Below the pieces are notes generated by a model. It worked only from the letters and a program-made list of their open reading frames with translations, was not told the origin of the DNA and ran no database searches. The position numbers were made by a program, and so were the translations under genes. From positions 558,001 to 622,000 of the forward strand of contig NZ_CP081153.1 in assembly GCF_025140835.1 (NCBI RefSeq): a stretch of DNA of 64,000 bases. The letters run 5' to 3'. This DNA comes from Aliiroseovarius sp. M344. GTDB taxonomy: Bacteria; Pseudomonadota; Alphaproteobacteria; Rhodobacterales; Rhodobacteraceae. This document shows positions 1-9,280 of this stretch, one piece after another. Each line of letters begins with the position of its first letter. The first letter of the stretch is position 1.

Positions 1-64
1 CGAAGGTCCACCCCACATCCGGCTCGACAAAGCCGTCGAGTTTCTGATTGGAGACCGATTGTGA
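1..64 (+). CDS. C-terminal end of a probable YcjX-family (DUF463) GTPase-like protein, partial
   Basis: The first bases read in frame 2 as the last 20 codons of a gene, ending EGPPHIRLDKAVEFLIGDRL and a TGA at 62-64. The ending resembles the C-terminus of YcjX/DUF463 proteins as I remember it, with a 'PHIR(L/M)D' segment and a closing 'LGD(K/R)L'. The idea is supported by context: the gene after next is ycjF, the usual partner of ycjX. The stop overlaps the next start as GTGA, so the three genes look co-transcribed. Only the tail is visible, so the call rests on a short match from memory plus synteny. Confidence 0.55.
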   Translation, partial: EGPPHIRLDKAVEFLIGDRL

Positions 65-495
65 TCTTAGCTCCGGCCACCCTAGCGGACGCGCCTGCAA
101 TCGCCAACATCCTGACCGGTTGGATCGCCGCGACCCAATGGATGCCGCGCATTCATAGCCGCGCCAGCGAAAAAGGGTTCGCGCAAAAGTTGGTGGAACG
201 CGGCTGGACCACGGTTGCCTGTGATCGCGGCCGCATCTGTGGCTTTCTGTCACGTGATCATGCCGAAGTGCATGCGCTTTACCTGGCACCTGCTGCGCGG
301 AGACGCGGGATCGGCAAAGCTCTTCTGGACGACGCCAAAGCGGCGCGCGCTGATCTTGCGCTTTACGCCTTTCAGGCCAATGAAGGGGCGTGCCGGTTTT
401 ACCGACGTGAAGGCTTCACCGAGGAATTCCGCACCGATGGCGCGGGCAATGACGAGCACCTGCCGGATATCCGGTTTGTTTGGAGGGCTGCGTGA
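61..495 (+). CDS. GNAT-family N-acetyltransferase
   Basis: This 144-residue protein has the acetyl-CoA binding signature of GNAT enzymes around residues 70-90 (LYLAPAARRRGIGKALLDDA, an R-x-x-G-x-G/A loop). A C-terminal 'FYRREGF' segment is also typical of the fold. GNAT enzymes transfer an acetyl group from acetyl-CoA to an amine; the substrate here cannot be told from sequence. The GTG start overlaps the stop of the upstream gene (GTGA), and the TGA overlaps the next ATG (TGATG). It therefore sits inside a probable ycjX-ycjF operon as an extra cistron. It could modify a small molecule or a protein. Confidence 0.85.
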   Translation: MILAPATLADAPAIANILTGWIAATQWMPRIHSRASEKGFAQKLVERGWTTVACDRGRICGFLSRDHAEVHALYLAPAARRRGIGKALLDDAKAARADLALYAFQANEGACRFYRREGFTEEFRTDGAGNDEHLPDIRFVWRAA

Positions 496-1502
496 TGGCC
501 AACACTGAAAAACCAAAAAAGGGGCCGGTTCTGATCGAACTGGATGACGCGCCAGCTACGACGCCTGCTGATGCCCCTCCCGTGCCCGACCTAAGCCCCG
601 TCGCAACGTCCGGCGCAGCTATGCAGAGCGCAATCAGCTTTGCGGGCCGCAAGCCGTCGTGGCTGGCGCGGTGGTTCTGGTCGCTGTTGCTTGCGATTAC
701 GGGTTTTGTGCTGTCGGTTGCCGCGCATGACTTCATCATGGGGCTGGTCGCGCGTCAGCCAATCCTTGGCTACGCGGCGCTGGGCTTGGTCGCGGCCTTC
801 ATTCTTGTCTTGCTGATCATAGCCCTGAAGGAATGGGTCGCGTTTGCCCGATTGCGCCGCGTCGACACGCTGCATCGCGCTGCCGAAGCCGCCATGGCAC
901 ATGGTGATCTGGGGGAAGCCCGCAGCGTGGTCGATAGCTTGAAACGGCTGTATCGCGGGCGCGATGATATGCGGTGGGGGCTGGATCGGATGGCCGAGCG
1001 TGATGGAGATGTGTTCGACGCAGACACACTTTTTTCACTGGCGGAAACCGAACTGATGGCGCCGCTGGATGCCGCCGCAATCAAAGAGGTTGAGGCCGCC
1101 GCCCGTCAGGTCGCCACTGTGACTGCCATTGTGCCCATCGCGCTGGCCGATGTGGCGACGGCGCTGACCGCCAACATCCGCATGATCCGGCGCGTGGCCG
1201 AGATATACGGTGGCCGCTCTGGCGCGCTGGGAAGCTGGCGCTTGACCCGTGCCGTCATGGCACATCTGGTGGCGACCGGCGCTGTCGCGATCGGCGATGA
1301 CATGATCGGTTCATTGGCTGGGGGGGGCATTTTGTCGAAACTTAGCAGACGCTTCGGCGAAGGCGTGGTGAACGGTGCGCTAACCGCACGTGTCGGCGTT
1401 GCCGCCCTTGAAGTCTGTCGACCATTGCCGTTTGGCCCGAAGAAACGCCCGAGCGTCACAGGAATTGTGAAACGCGCGCTGACGGGGTTGTTTGGAAACT
1501 GA
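495..1502 (+). CDS. ycjF: YcjF-family membrane protein (TIGR01620/DUF697)
   Basis: This is a 335-residue inner-membrane protein. A hydrophilic, Pro/Ala-rich N-terminus (about 1-50) is followed by two hydrophobic segments at about 56-80 and 88-112. The long C-terminal half includes the DUF697-like stretch 'ANIRMIRRVAEIYGGRSG' and 'LTRAVMAHLVATGAVAIGDD'. I chose the ATG at 495 over an upstream TTG at 480 because a GGAGG lies at 482-486 and the start overlaps the previous stop by one base. In other proteobacteria ycjF lies next to ycjX; the function of the pair is not settled, though an envelope or stress role has been suggested. Confidence 0.85.
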   Translation: MANTEKPKKGPVLIELDDAPATTPADAPPVPDLSPVATSGAAMQSAISFAGRKPSWLARWFWSLLLAITGFVLSVAAHDFIMGLVARQPILGYAALGLVAAFILVLLIIALKEWVAFARLRRVDTLHRAAEAAMAHGDLGEARSVVDSLKRLYRGRDDMRWGLDRMAERDGDVFDADTLFSLAETELMAPLDAAAIKEVEAAARQVATVTAIVPIALADVATALTANIRMIRRVAEIYGGRSGALGSWRLTRAVMAHLVATGAVAIGDDMIGSLAGGGILSKLSRRFGEGVVNGALTARVGVAALEVCRPLPFGPKKRPSVTGIVKRALTGLFGN

Positions 1503-1521
1503 GCCTCACACCGAAGTCAGA

Positions 1522-1959
1522 TCAGTTTAGTCTTGGCACCTGCTGCGCAGGCTGTGACAGGTCTTCGACACCCATCCGAAGTCCACGTCCGATCCGATGG
1601 GCCAGCATGATCCACGCGCGCGCCGTTTCCGGTGGAAGCACTTCGGTCGTGACCTCTTCAAACAGGTCCAGCCACGGGTTAAAATGGTTTGGTTTAACAT
1701 CTCCGGCCTGCATGTGTGCCCGCATTGGATTGCCGTCGTAACCGGGTTCTCGCAGGATTGCCCCACGCCAAAACCGTGAAATCAGGGCGATATGCGTCGC
1801 CCATTCTTCATCCGTTGTTCCCACATGACCGTTGAAAATGGGCCCGAGTTCTGGATGCTGTCGGACCCGCGCGTAAAACACAGCCAGAACCAGGCCGATT
1901 TCATTTGGGGTAATATCGAAAAGCCTGAGTGGATTTGGCCTTGAAACTGTTTGTGCCAT
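1522..1959 (-). CDS. group III truncated hemoglobin
   Basis: At 145 residues this is the right size for a small 2-on-2 globin. The sequence fits the group III class: 'FYARVRQHPELGPIF' in the B/C region, a 'W..HI..ISRFWRG' E-helix stretch, and a proximal-histidine region 'RAHMQ...NHFNPWLDLF'. The family binds heme and handles O2 or nitric oxide in the cytoplasm; its precise role in roseobacters is unknown. It is convergent with ycjF and divergent from ileS across 270 bp, so it probably has its own promoter in that gap. Confidence 0.88.
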   Translation of the reverse strand: MAQTVSRPNPLRLFDITPNEIGLVLAVFYARVRQHPELGPIFNGHVGTTDEEWATHIALISRFWRGAILREPGYDGNPMRAHMQAGDVKPNHFNPWLDLFEEVTTEVLPPETARAWIMLAHRIGRGLRMGVEDLSQPAQQVPRLN

Positions 1960-2229
1960 TGCGCGTCTCTTTTCCTAGTAAAATACTCGACAAACTCGGG
2001 GCCGCCAAGGGGGACGACATGGACAAAACAGCACAGGCCAACAGGCCTTCATGACTTTACGCCGCCCAACCACACGCCTATAACGCCCTCATGATGCACG
2101 CACAGGCCATCATTATTCGAATTATATGCCCGGCGCTCTGATCAAGACGAGCCGCCGGGACAAGGCGTTTGGATAACCGCGCCGCCCCATAGCCCCATTT
2201 GCGAAAATCTCCTGAAAAGGACCGGACAC
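1960..2229. other. divergent intergenic region, globin/ileS
   Basis: This 270-bp gap carries the promoters of the globin gene (leftward) and ileS (rightward). It is moderately AT-rich near both ends. I see no tRNA, no T-box-like leader, no convincing small ORF and no strong hairpin before ileS. Confidence 0.4.
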
Positions 2230-5133
2230 ATGTGTGCCGATACACCTGAATACAAAGACACCCTGACGCTTCCCGTCACCGATTTCCCGATGCGCGCAGG
2301 CCTGCCCAAGCGCGAGCCAGAGTGGCTGGCCCGCTGGGAAAAGATCGGCGTCTATGACCGCCTGCGCGAAACTGCGGGCGACCGCGTGCCGTTTGTGTTG
2401 CACGATGGACCGCCTTATGCGAACGGGCATCTGCATATCGGCCACGCGCTGAACAAAACGATCAAGGACATGATCGTGCGCTCGCACCAGATGATGGGTT
2501 TTGATGCGCGCTATGTGCCCGGGTGGGACTGCCACGGTCTGCCGATTGAATGGAAGATCGAGGAACAGTACCGCAAGAAGGGCCGCGACAAGGACGAAGT
2601 CAATGTCGTCGATTTCCGTCAGGAATGCCGCAAGTTCGCCGAGGGCTGGATCGACATACAGCGTGACGAGTTCAAACGTCTGGGCATCACCGGAAACTGG
2701 GCCGATCCATATCTGACGATGGACTTCCATGCCGAGCGTGTGATCGCCGAGGAATTCATGAAGTTCCTGATGAACGGCACACTGTATCAAGGATCCAAGC
2801 CCGTGATGTGGTCACCGGTTGAGAAAACCGCGCTGGCCGAGGCCGAGATCGAGTATCACGACCACAAATCGCACACGATCTGGGTGCCGTTCTCGTTTGC
2901 GAATGCCGAAGGTGATCTGGCTGAGGCACGCGTCGTGATCTGGACCACGACGCCTTGGACAATCCCGTCCAACAAGGCCGTCGCCTTTAACGACAAAATC
3001 GCTTACGGGCTTTATCGCGTTGATGCGACCGAGGAAGAAAGCTGGACCGCGCCGGGTCAGCTCTACATCTTTGCCGATACTTTGGCTGAGGACGCGCTGG
3101 GCAAATCCCGTGTGACCGAGTTTACCCGTGTGCGGGATGTCGCAGCCGATGAACTGTCGGGGCTGATCTGTAAGCACCCCTTCCACGGCCTCGACGGTGC
3201 CGATGGCTTCTGGGACTATGAGGTCCCGATGATCGACGGTGATCACGTGACGGACGATGCGGGGACGGGGTTTGTACATACTGCGCCCAGCCACGGTGCT
3301 GACGACTATGAAGCATTCGTGAAGCGCAACTGGATCGACCGGATGACCCACAATGTGGGCGAAGAAAGTGAATTCCTGCCCCATGTGCCGTTTTTCGCGG
3401 GCCTGCAGGTCTTTGACCGAAAGGGCAAGGAAGGCAAAGCCAATAACGCTGTGATCGCCAAACTGGTCGAGGCCGGTGGCATCATCGCGCGTGGGCGTGT
3501 GACGCATTCCTATCCGCATTCGTGGCGGTCGAAAGCGCCCATCGTATTCCGCAACACGCCACAGTGGTTTGCGAGCGTGGACAAAGAGGTTGGCGACGGA
3601 CAGGACGAGATGGGCAAGACCATCCGCGAACGTGCGCTGAACTCCATTGATCAGCTGGTCAAATGGTGGCCTCAGACCGGTCGCAACCGACTCTATTCGA
3701 TGATCGAAGCGCGCCCGGATTGGGTGTTGTCGCGTCAACGCGCGTGGGGTGTGCCGCTGACCTGCTTTGTGAAAAAGGGACTGTTGCCGACTGACGAAGA
3801 TTTCCTTCTGCGCGACCCCGCCGTGAACACGCGCATCGCCGAGGCGTTCGAGGTCGAAGGGGCCGACGCATGGTATGCTGACGGCGCAAAAGAGCGGTTC
3901 TTGGGCAATGATCACAACGCCGACGACTGGGAGCAGGTCTTCGACGTGCTCGACGTGTGGTTTGACAGTGGTTCGACCCACTCTTTCGTGCTGCGCGACC
4001 GTGAAGACGGCACGCCGGACGGGATCGCAGATGTCTATATGGAAGGCACCGACCAGCATCGCGGTTGGTTCCATTCTTCGCTTTTGCAAGCCTGCGGTAC
4101 CAAAGGCCGTGCACCCTACAAGAACGTTGTGACCCATGGTTTCACGCTGGACGAAAAGGGCATGAAGATGTCCAAATCCTTGGGCAATACCATCGTGCCC
4201 GAGACCGTCGTGAAGCAATATGGCGCGGATATTCTGCGTCTTTGGGTTGCCCAGACGGACTACACGGTCGACCAACGGATCGGGCCGGAAATCCTGAAAG
4301 GTGTGGCCGACAGCTATCGCCGTTTGCGCAACACGATGCGCTTCATGTTGGGCAACCTGAACGGGTTTGACGATGCCGAGCGTGTGGACGTGGCGGATAT
4401 GCCGGAGCTGGAGCGCTGGGTGTTGCATCGTCTGGCCGAACTGGATCACGTCGTGCGCGAAGGGTATAAGGCCTACGACTTCCAGGGCGTGTTCTCGGCC
4501 GTGTTCACCTTTGCCACCGTCGACCTGTCGAGCTTTTATTTCGACATCCGCAAGGACGCGCTTTACTGCGATGGGGCAGACAGCCTGAACCGCCGCGCCG
4601 CGCGCACTGTGTTGGACATCTTGTTCCACCGCCTGACCACATGGCTGGCGCCGGTTCTGGTTTTCACCATGGAAGATGTGTGGTTGGAGCGTTTCCCCGG
4701 CGATGAAAGCTCGGTGCATCTGGTCGATTTCCCCGACACGGCGGCGGACTGGCTGGACGAACCTCTGGCGGCAAAATGGTCCGGTGTCCGCAAGGCCCGC
4801 CGCGTTGTCACGGCCGCGCTGGAAATTCAGCGACGCGACAAGGTGATCGGGGCTTCGCTGGAAGCAGCCCCGGTTGTTCACGTGCGCGACAAGGACATTC
4901 TGGCGTCATTGAAATCCGTGAACTTCGCGGACATCACGATCACTTCGGCTGTGTCGCTGACAAACGACCCGCTGCCTTCTGAAGCCTTCCGCCTGCCGGA
5001 AATCGAAGGCGTGGGTGTGGTGTTCGAAAAAGCATCGGGCGAGAAATGCCAGCGCTGCTGGAAAATTCTGCCGGACGTGGGCAACCACGAACACGCCGGT
5101 ACGTGTGGTCGTTGCGACGAAGCACTGGGATAA
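2230..5133 (+). CDS. ileS: isoleucyl-tRNA synthetase
   Basis: This 967-residue class I synthetase charges tRNA-Ile with isoleucine in the cytoplasm. The HIGH motif is at residues 69-72 (PPYANGHLHIGHALNKT), the KMSKS loop at 646-650, and the editing-domain 'TTTPWT' motif near residue 238. A C-terminal zinc finger is built from two Cys-x2-Cys pairs ('CQRCWKI...CGRC'). Length and architecture match bacterial IleRS of the zinc-finger type. The ATG at 2230 follows a weak AAAAGGA site. A hairpin with a short T-rich tail follows the stop. Confidence 0.98.
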   Translation: MCADTPEYKDTLTLPVTDFPMRAGLPKREPEWLARWEKIGVYDRLRETAGDRVPFVLHDGPPYANGHLHIGHALNKTIKDMIVRSHQMMGFDARYVPGWDCHGLPIEWKIEEQYRKKGRDKDEVNVVDFRQECRKFAEGWIDIQRDEFKRLGITGNWADPYLTMDFHAERVIAEEFMKFLMNGTLYQGSKPVMWSPVEKTALAEAEIEYHDHKSHTIWVPFSFANAEGDLAEARVVIWTTTPWTIPSNKAVAFNDKIAYGLYRVDATEEESWTAPGQLYIFADTLAEDALGKSRVTEFTRVRDVAADELSGLICKHPFHGLDGADGFWDYEVPMIDGDHVTDDAGTGFVHTAPSHGADDYEAFVKRNWIDRMTHNVGEESEFLPHVPFFAGLQVFDRKGKEGKANNAVIAKLVEAGGIIARGRVTHSYPHSWRSKAPIVFRNTPQWFASVDKEVGDGQDEMGKTIRERALNSIDQLVKWWPQTGRNRLYSMIEARPDWVLSRQRAWGVPLTCFVKKGLLPTDEDFLLRDPAVNTRIAEAFEVEGADAWYADGAKERFLGNDHNADDWEQVFDVLDVWFDSGSTHSFVLRDREDGTPDGIADVYMEGTDQHRGWFHSSLLQACGTKGRAPYKNVVTHGFTLDEKGMKMSKSLGNTIVPETVVKQYGADILRLWVAQTDYTVDQRIGPEILKGVADSYRRLRNTMRFMLGNLNGFDDAERVDVADMPELERWVLHRLAELDHVVREGYKAYDFQGVFSAVFTFATVDLSSFYFDIRKDALYCDGADSLNRRAARTVLDILFHRLTTWLAPVLVFTMEDVWLERFPGDESSVHLVDFPDTAADWLDEPLAAKWSGVRKARRVVTAALEIQRRDKVIGASLEAAPVVHVRDKDILASLKSVNFADITITSAVSLTNDPLPSEAFRLPEIEGVGVVFEKASGEKCQRCWKILPDVGNHEHAGTCGRCDEALG

Positions 5134-5141
5134 GCAATGAC

Positions 5142-5170
5142 GGGCGGGCCAGTGGCTCGCCCTTCGCTTT
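5142..5170 (+). terminator. probable rho-independent terminator after ileS
   Basis: A stem GGGCGGGCC (5142-5150) and GGCTCGCCC (5154-5162), with one G-U pair and a 3-base loop, is followed by TTCGCTTT. It lies 8 bases after the ileS stop, just before the next start at 5181. Confidence 0.6.
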
Positions 5171-5180
5171 AGGTCAACAG

Positions 5181-5963
5181 ATGGCAAAGCGCGCCCGAAG
5201 CACCATGTTGCCAGCACCATATCTTAAAAGGATATGGGTGCGGCCTGACGCTTTGCCGCTGCCAAAGGCATACCCCTTCGATATCGCGTGGCTGAGTGAG
5301 GATTTCGAGTTGGAATTCGACACCCCGGTTATGATTTTCTGCGGGGAAAACGGCGCAGGTAAATCCACGTTGATAGAAGCACTCGCCGGATTTTGTGGCT
5401 TTGACGAAGCGGGCGGTGGCAATGGCTATGCGCCGGTCGATCACGGCATGGCACTGGACGTCAGCGGCGCTGGATTAGGCGACGCTTTGCGCGGCGCGTG
5501 GCTGCCAAAAGTGACGCAAGGCTGGTTTTTCCGGGCCGAAACCTTCTTTTCCGTTTCACGATATTTGGATGAGACCGCGCAAACCTATGGGGGGACGGCA
5601 CCGGACTTCCTGTCCCATTCGCACGGCGAAGGCTTCCTTAGGTTCTTTAGCGAACGGATGGAGCAGCAGGGGATATATTTCCTTGATGAACCCGAAAGCG
5701 CATTGTCACCGCGCCGACAGGTAGAGTTGCTGCAACTTCTTATGAAGGTGCAGCAGACAGGAAGTTCTCAGGTGATCCTGTCAACGCATTCGCCCATCTT
5801 GATGGCCACACCGGGTGCTGATTTGCGCCAGATCACCCACCGTGGAATTTTCCCAATCGCCTACCGCGATACGGAACACTTTCGACTTTATCAATCCTTT
5901 GCTCTGGATCCTGAAGGGTTCCTGATATCGGCGCTCGACGGCGATTGGGATGCGATTACTTAG
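5181..5963 (+). CDS. small AAA/ABC-type ATPase (AAA_21-like)
   Basis: This 260-residue soluble ATPase has a Walker A at about residues 54-61 (GENGAGKS), a Walker B 'GIYFLDEPESALSP' and a following 'STHSPIL' H-loop. The region between them is short, and there is no membrane segment. The pattern is that of stand-alone ABC/AAA-like ATPases (AAA_21 class) rather than a transporter subunit. I start at ATG 5181; reading the frame further upstream would run into ileS. The gene is flanked by housekeeping genes and has no obvious partner. Related proteins have been linked to DNA processing or toxin functions, but nothing here decides the role. Confidence 0.8.
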   Translation: MAKRARSTMLPAPYLKRIWVRPDALPLPKAYPFDIAWLSEDFELEFDTPVMIFCGENGAGKSTLIEALAGFCGFDEAGGGNGYAPVDHGMALDVSGAGLGDALRGAWLPKVTQGWFFRAETFFSVSRYLDETAQTYGGTAPDFLSHSHGEGFLRFFSERMEQQGIYFLDEPESALSPRRQVELLQLLMKVQQTGSSQVILSTHSPILMATPGADLRQITHRGIFPIAYRDTEHFRLYQSFALDPEGFLISALDGDWDAIT

Positions 5964-6028
5964 ACGGCCCTGCCCATTAGGGACAAAAACCGGATTGATT
6001 GCCCCTGCTGGCTGGGCCAGTCTTCGGC

Positions 6029-6487
6029 ATGTTTCAGATGTCATTCCTTTCGCCTGTCGGACCGTTAGTCATCCATGAAGAAGATGGTGCGGTGACGCGG
6101 CTAAGTTGGGGTCGGGCCATCGATGAAGCGGAAACTCCTTTATTGCGGGACGCAAATGAACAGCTTTTGGCCTATTTCGATGGTCGTCTGACAAAATTTG
6201 ACCTGCCAACATTTGTTCATGGTTCAGATTTCCAACGCGCTGTCTGCGACGCGATGTTGGCCATACCGTATGGCGAGACACTGACCTATGGCGATATTGC
6301 CAAGCTTACGGCGAACTCGGCGCAAGCCGTCGGAAACGCATGCGGGGCGAACCCAATCCCGATCATTATCCCGTGCCATCGCGTGATGGGAGCAGGGGGT
6401 AAGCTGGTCGGGTTTTCCGGCGCGGGCGGGGTTGAGACAAAAGTTCAGCTTCTGCGCCTTGAAGGCGCCGCCGGGTTGCTTATTTGA
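6029..6487 (+). CDS. methylated-DNA--[protein]-cysteine S-methyltransferase
   Basis: This DNA repair protein of about 152 residues moves the methyl group from O6-methylguanine or O4-methylthymine to its own cysteine. The active-site motif 'IPCHRV' lies in 'NPIPIIIPCHRVMGAGGKL', preceded by the winged-helix DNA-binding stretch 'IPYGETLTYGDIAKL'. Length and motifs are standard for Ogt-type enzymes. There are two possible ATG starts, 6029 and 6038, neither with a strong ribosome site. The gene lies alone between the ATPase and an ABC exporter. Confidence 0.93.
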   Translation: MFQMSFLSPVGPLVIHEEDGAVTRLSWGRAIDEAETPLLRDANEQLLAYFDGRLTKFDLPTFVHGSDFQRAVCDAMLAIPYGETLTYGDIAKLTANSAQAVGNACGANPIPIIIPCHRVMGAGGKLVGFSGAGGVETKVQLLRLEGAAGLLI

Positions 6488-6550
6488 AAGACTTGGCCCG
6501 CAACGCGCTGTTGTTCAACAAACAGTGCGGCGGCGATACAGGGGGACAGA

Positions 6551-7477
6551 ATGACGACGATCCTGAAAGTCAGCGGCGTGACGAAGACCTATGAGGGTGG
6601 TCATGAGGCCCTTAAGGGCGTCGATCTCGAGATCCAAGAAGGTGAGATATTGGCCCTGTTGGGCCCTAACGGCGCCGGGAAAACGACGCTGATCTCGATC
6701 ATCTGCGGGATTGCGACCGCGTCAACCGGCACGATCACTATCGGCGGATTTGACCACGTCCAGGATTACCGCGCGGCGCGCAACCTGATCGGGCTTGTGC
6801 CGCAGGAAATCAATCTGGAACCGTTCGAGACAGTGATGAACACAGTGCGGTTTTCGCGCGGCCTGTTCGGGCGCCCCCGCGACGATGCAAGGATCGAAGA
6901 AATCCTGAAGCTGCTCAGCTTGCACGACAAGAAAGATAACCGGATCATGACGCTGTCTGGCGGTATGAAGCGGCGGGTGCTGATTGCCAAGGCCCTGTGT
7001 CACGACCCCCAAATCCTGTTCCTTGACGAGCCGACAGCGGGCGTGGATGTCGAGTTGCGCAAAGACATGTGGGCCATCGTGGCGAAACTAAAAGCAACCG
7101 GCGTCACGGTGATTTTGACCACCCATTACATCGAAGAAGCCGAAGCGATGGCGGACCGGATTGGCGTGATCTCTAAAGGCGAGATTCTGTTGGTCGAAAA
7201 CAAGGACGCGCTGATCAAACGTTTGGGACAGAAAGAACTTGTGATCGAACTGGACACACCGATAGAGGCCGTGCCCAAAGAACTGGCCGCGTATCCGCTG
7301 ACCCTGTCGGGCGCGGGTGGGCTTATCTATAGCTATGACACCCAGACCGGCAGCACAGGCATAACCGGGTTGTTGGCTGATCTGCGCGAGGCCGGATTGC
7401 ATTTGTCTGATCTGTCCACGCGTCAAAGCTCGCTTGAAGATATTTTCGTGGATCTGGTGAAGGAGGATGCAGCGTGA
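6551..7477 (+). CDS. ABC transporter ATP-binding protein (ABC-2 exporter type)
   Basis: This 308-residue nucleotide-binding subunit has a Walker A '[10 protein letters not shown]' near residue 38, the ABC signature 'LSGGMKRRV' and a Walker B '[12 protein letters not shown]' followed by the H-loop 'TTHY'. The C-terminal extension after about residue 220 is typical of drug/polysaccharide-type exporters. The stop overlaps the permease start (GTGA), so the two are translationally coupled and form one exporter. The substrate is not evident. Confidence 0.93.
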   Translation: MTTILKVSGVTKTYEGGHEALKGVDLEIQEGEILALLGPNGAGKTTLISIICGIATASTGTITIGGFDHVQDYRAARNLIGLVPQEINLEPFETVMNTVRFSRGLFGRPRDDARIEEILKLLSLHDKKDNRIMTLSGGMKRRVLIAKALCHDPQILFLDEPTAGVDVELRKDMWAIVAKLKATGVTVILTTHYIEEAEAMADRIGVISKGEILLVENKDALIKRLGQKELVIELDTPIEAVPKELAAYPLTLSGAGGLIYSYDTQTGSTGITGLLADLREAGLHLSDLSTRQSSLEDIFVDLVKEDAA

Positions 7478-8235
7478 ACTGGAACGCAATCGCCGCGATT
7501 TACCGGTTCGAGATGGCCCGAACCTTCCGCACCCTGATGCAATCTATCGTGTCGCCGGTCCTGTCGACCTCGCTTTACTTTATCGTGTTCGGAGCTGCGA
7601 TCGGGTCACGTATCGAGCAAGTCGAAGGTGTCAGCTATGGCGCCTTCATCGTTCCCGGCCTGATCATGCTGACCGTGCTGACGCAAAGCACAACCAACGC
7701 CTCTTTTGGGATCTACTTCCCCAAGTTCATCGGCACCATTTACGAGCATCTATCCGCCCCAATCTCGTTCTTTGAGATTGTCATCGGATATGTCGGCGCA
7801 GCTGCGACGAAAGCCTTCATGATCGGCTTGATCATACTTGCAACCGCGTTTTTCTTCGTCGACCTGACAATCGTGCACCCGGTCTGGATGATGACGTTTC
7901 TAGTTCTGACCTGTATCAGTTTCGCGCTGCTTGGTTTCATCATCGGTATCTGGGCGCAAAATTTCGAGCAGCTACAACTTGTTCCGCTGCTGGTCATCAC
8001 GCCATTGGTGTTTCTTGGCGGGTCGTTTTATTCGATTTCCATGCTGCCGCCGGCGTGGCAGACGATCACGTTGTTTAACCCGGTCGTATACCTGATCTCG
8101 GGTTTCAGGTGGGCGTTTTTCGGGATGGCCGATGTGTCAGTGGGCTGGTCTGTCCTTGCCATTGCGGTATTCATGACCACATGCCTTGCAACCATTGGAT
8201 GGATATTCCGTACGGGATACCGCTTGCGCAGTTGA
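7474..8235 (+). CDS. ABC-2 type transporter permease
   Basis: This 253-residue integral membrane protein has about six hydrophobic segments and the ABC-2 family pattern '[15 protein letters not shown]' and '[18 protein letters not shown]'. It is the membrane partner of the ATP-binding protein encoded just upstream; the GTG start overlaps the upstream TGA. Length fits ABC-2 permeases that pair with a separate ATPase. The exported compound is unknown. Confidence 0.93.
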   Translation: MNWNAIAAIYRFEMARTFRTLMQSIVSPVLSTSLYFIVFGAAIGSRIEQVEGVSYGAFIVPGLIMLTVLTQSTTNASFGIYFPKFIGTIYEHLSAPISFFEIVIGYVGAAATKAFMIGLIILATAFFFVDLTIVHPVWMMTFLVLTCISFALLGFIIGIWAQNFEQLQLVPLLVITPLVFLGGSFYSISMLPPAWQTITLFNPVVYLISGFRWAFFGMADVSVGWSVLAIAVFMTTCLATIGWIFRTGYRLRS

Positions 8236-8305
8236 TGATGGGCCTTCTGCAACAGGGGAACAACCTTACCCCCATCCCCTTGCCTGAGTTAGGAGCGCGG
8301 TCTAA

Positions 8306-9112
8306 ATGACAGCCATGACGACATACATACCGTTTATCAAGAAACCGCCGCTGGTCGCGGTGATCCGCCTGACAGGTGTGATTGCAACCGGAACCCGTGG
8401 GCAGTTGAACGATGCGACTCTTGCCCCGGTGATCGAACGCGCGTTTCGCAAAGGTAAACCCCAGGCGGTCGCGCTGGTCATCAACTCTCCCGGTGGAAGC
8501 CCGGTGCAATCCAGCCTGATCACCGCCCGCATTCGCCGTCTGGCCGAAGAGAAAGGCGTGCCTGTCTATGCCTTTGTCGAGGATGTCGCGGCGTCGGGTG
8601 GCTATTGGTTGGCAACAGCGGCAGACGAGATTTATGCGGATGAAAGCTCGATCCTCGGGTCCATCGGAGTCATCTCGGCGGGCTTTGGCCTGACAGGGCT
8701 GATCGAAAAAATCGGTGTTGAGCGGCGCGTTTATACGGCTGGAAAGTCCAAATCCATGCTGGACCCGTTCCAGCCGGAGAAACCAGCGGACCTGAAGCGC
8801 CTGAAGGTGTTGCAAGAAGACATTCACGACGCCTTCAAAAGGCAGGTTACAACCCGCCGCAACGGCAAACTGCCTGAGGGTGAGGATCTTTTCACCGGCG
8901 ACGTCTGGTTGGGCCATGCGGCCATCGAGAAGGGTCTGGCCGATGGCATCGGGCATATCGTGCCTACGATGAAAAAGGTACTCGGCGAAAAGGTGCGGTT
9001 CCGGGTTTACGGCCCGCGCCGTGCCATGCTGAGCCGTTTCGGATTGCGACTTGGTGCCGATGCCATGTCAGCCTTAGAGGAGCGCGCTGAATTCGCGCGT
9101 TTCGGGCTTTAG
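8306..9112 (+). CDS. S49-family (SppA/SohB-like) serine peptidase
   Basis: This 268-residue protein belongs to the signal-peptide-peptidase S49 group. The nucleophile region reads 'VAASGGYWLATAADEIYAD', preceded by 'ALVINSPGGSPVQS', and a later Lys-containing segment 'YTAGKSKSMLDPF' supplies the likely general base. No strong N-terminal membrane helix is visible, so it is of the short SohB/SppA-like type. A clear TTAGGAG precedes the ATG. The next small gene begins directly after its stop, so the two are probably cotranscribed. Confidence 0.92.
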   Translation: MTAMTTYIPFIKKPPLVAVIRLTGVIATGTRGQLNDATLAPVIERAFRKGKPQAVALVINSPGGSPVQSSLITARIRRLAEEKGVPVYAFVEDVAASGGYWLATAADEIYADESSILGSIGVISAGFGLTGLIEKIGVERRVYTAGKSKSMLDPFQPEKPADLKRLKVLQEDIHDAFKRQVTTRRNGKLPEGEDLFTGDVWLGHAAIEKGLADGIGHIVPTMKKVLGEKVRFRVYGPRRAMLSRFGLRLGADAMSALEERAEFARFGL

Positions 9113-9277
9113 ATGGTCATCAAGATCGTCGTTCTGTTTCTGGTTGGCATGGGTGTTTTGGCTATGTTTGGTAAATTGCGTTATCCCGGCCAACAGCGGA
9201 TCGAGGCAATGAAATGCCCGCGTTGTGGGCGCTATCGATTGGGGAAATCCCCCTGCGACTGTAACGGGAAGGGCTGA
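9113..9277 (+). CDS. 54-residue membrane-anchored CxxC protein, hypothetical
   Basis: An ORF starts at the base after the upstream stop (TAG then ATG) and ends 3 bases before the antiporter start. Residues 1-18 form one hydrophobic segment (MVIKIVVLFLVGMGVLAMF). The rest is a short cytoplasmic or periplasmic tail with a zinc-ribbon-like set of cysteines: 'KCPRCGRYR' and 'SPCDCNGKG'. That is Cys-x2-Cys plus Cys-x-Cys, enough to bind one metal ion. I do not recognise a named family. Tight packing with both neighbours and sensible codon use argue that it is real. Confidence 0.7.
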   Translation: MVIKIVVLFLVGMGVLAMFGKLRYPGQQRIEAMKCPRCGRYRLGKSPCDCNGKG

Positions 9278-9280
9278 GTC

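Noticed and set aside
2812..4881. 689-codon open frame on the minus strand
   Set aside because: It lies entirely within ileS in the opposite strand. Its protein is low in recognisable motifs and rich in residues expected from reversed GC-rich codons. ileS explains the region.
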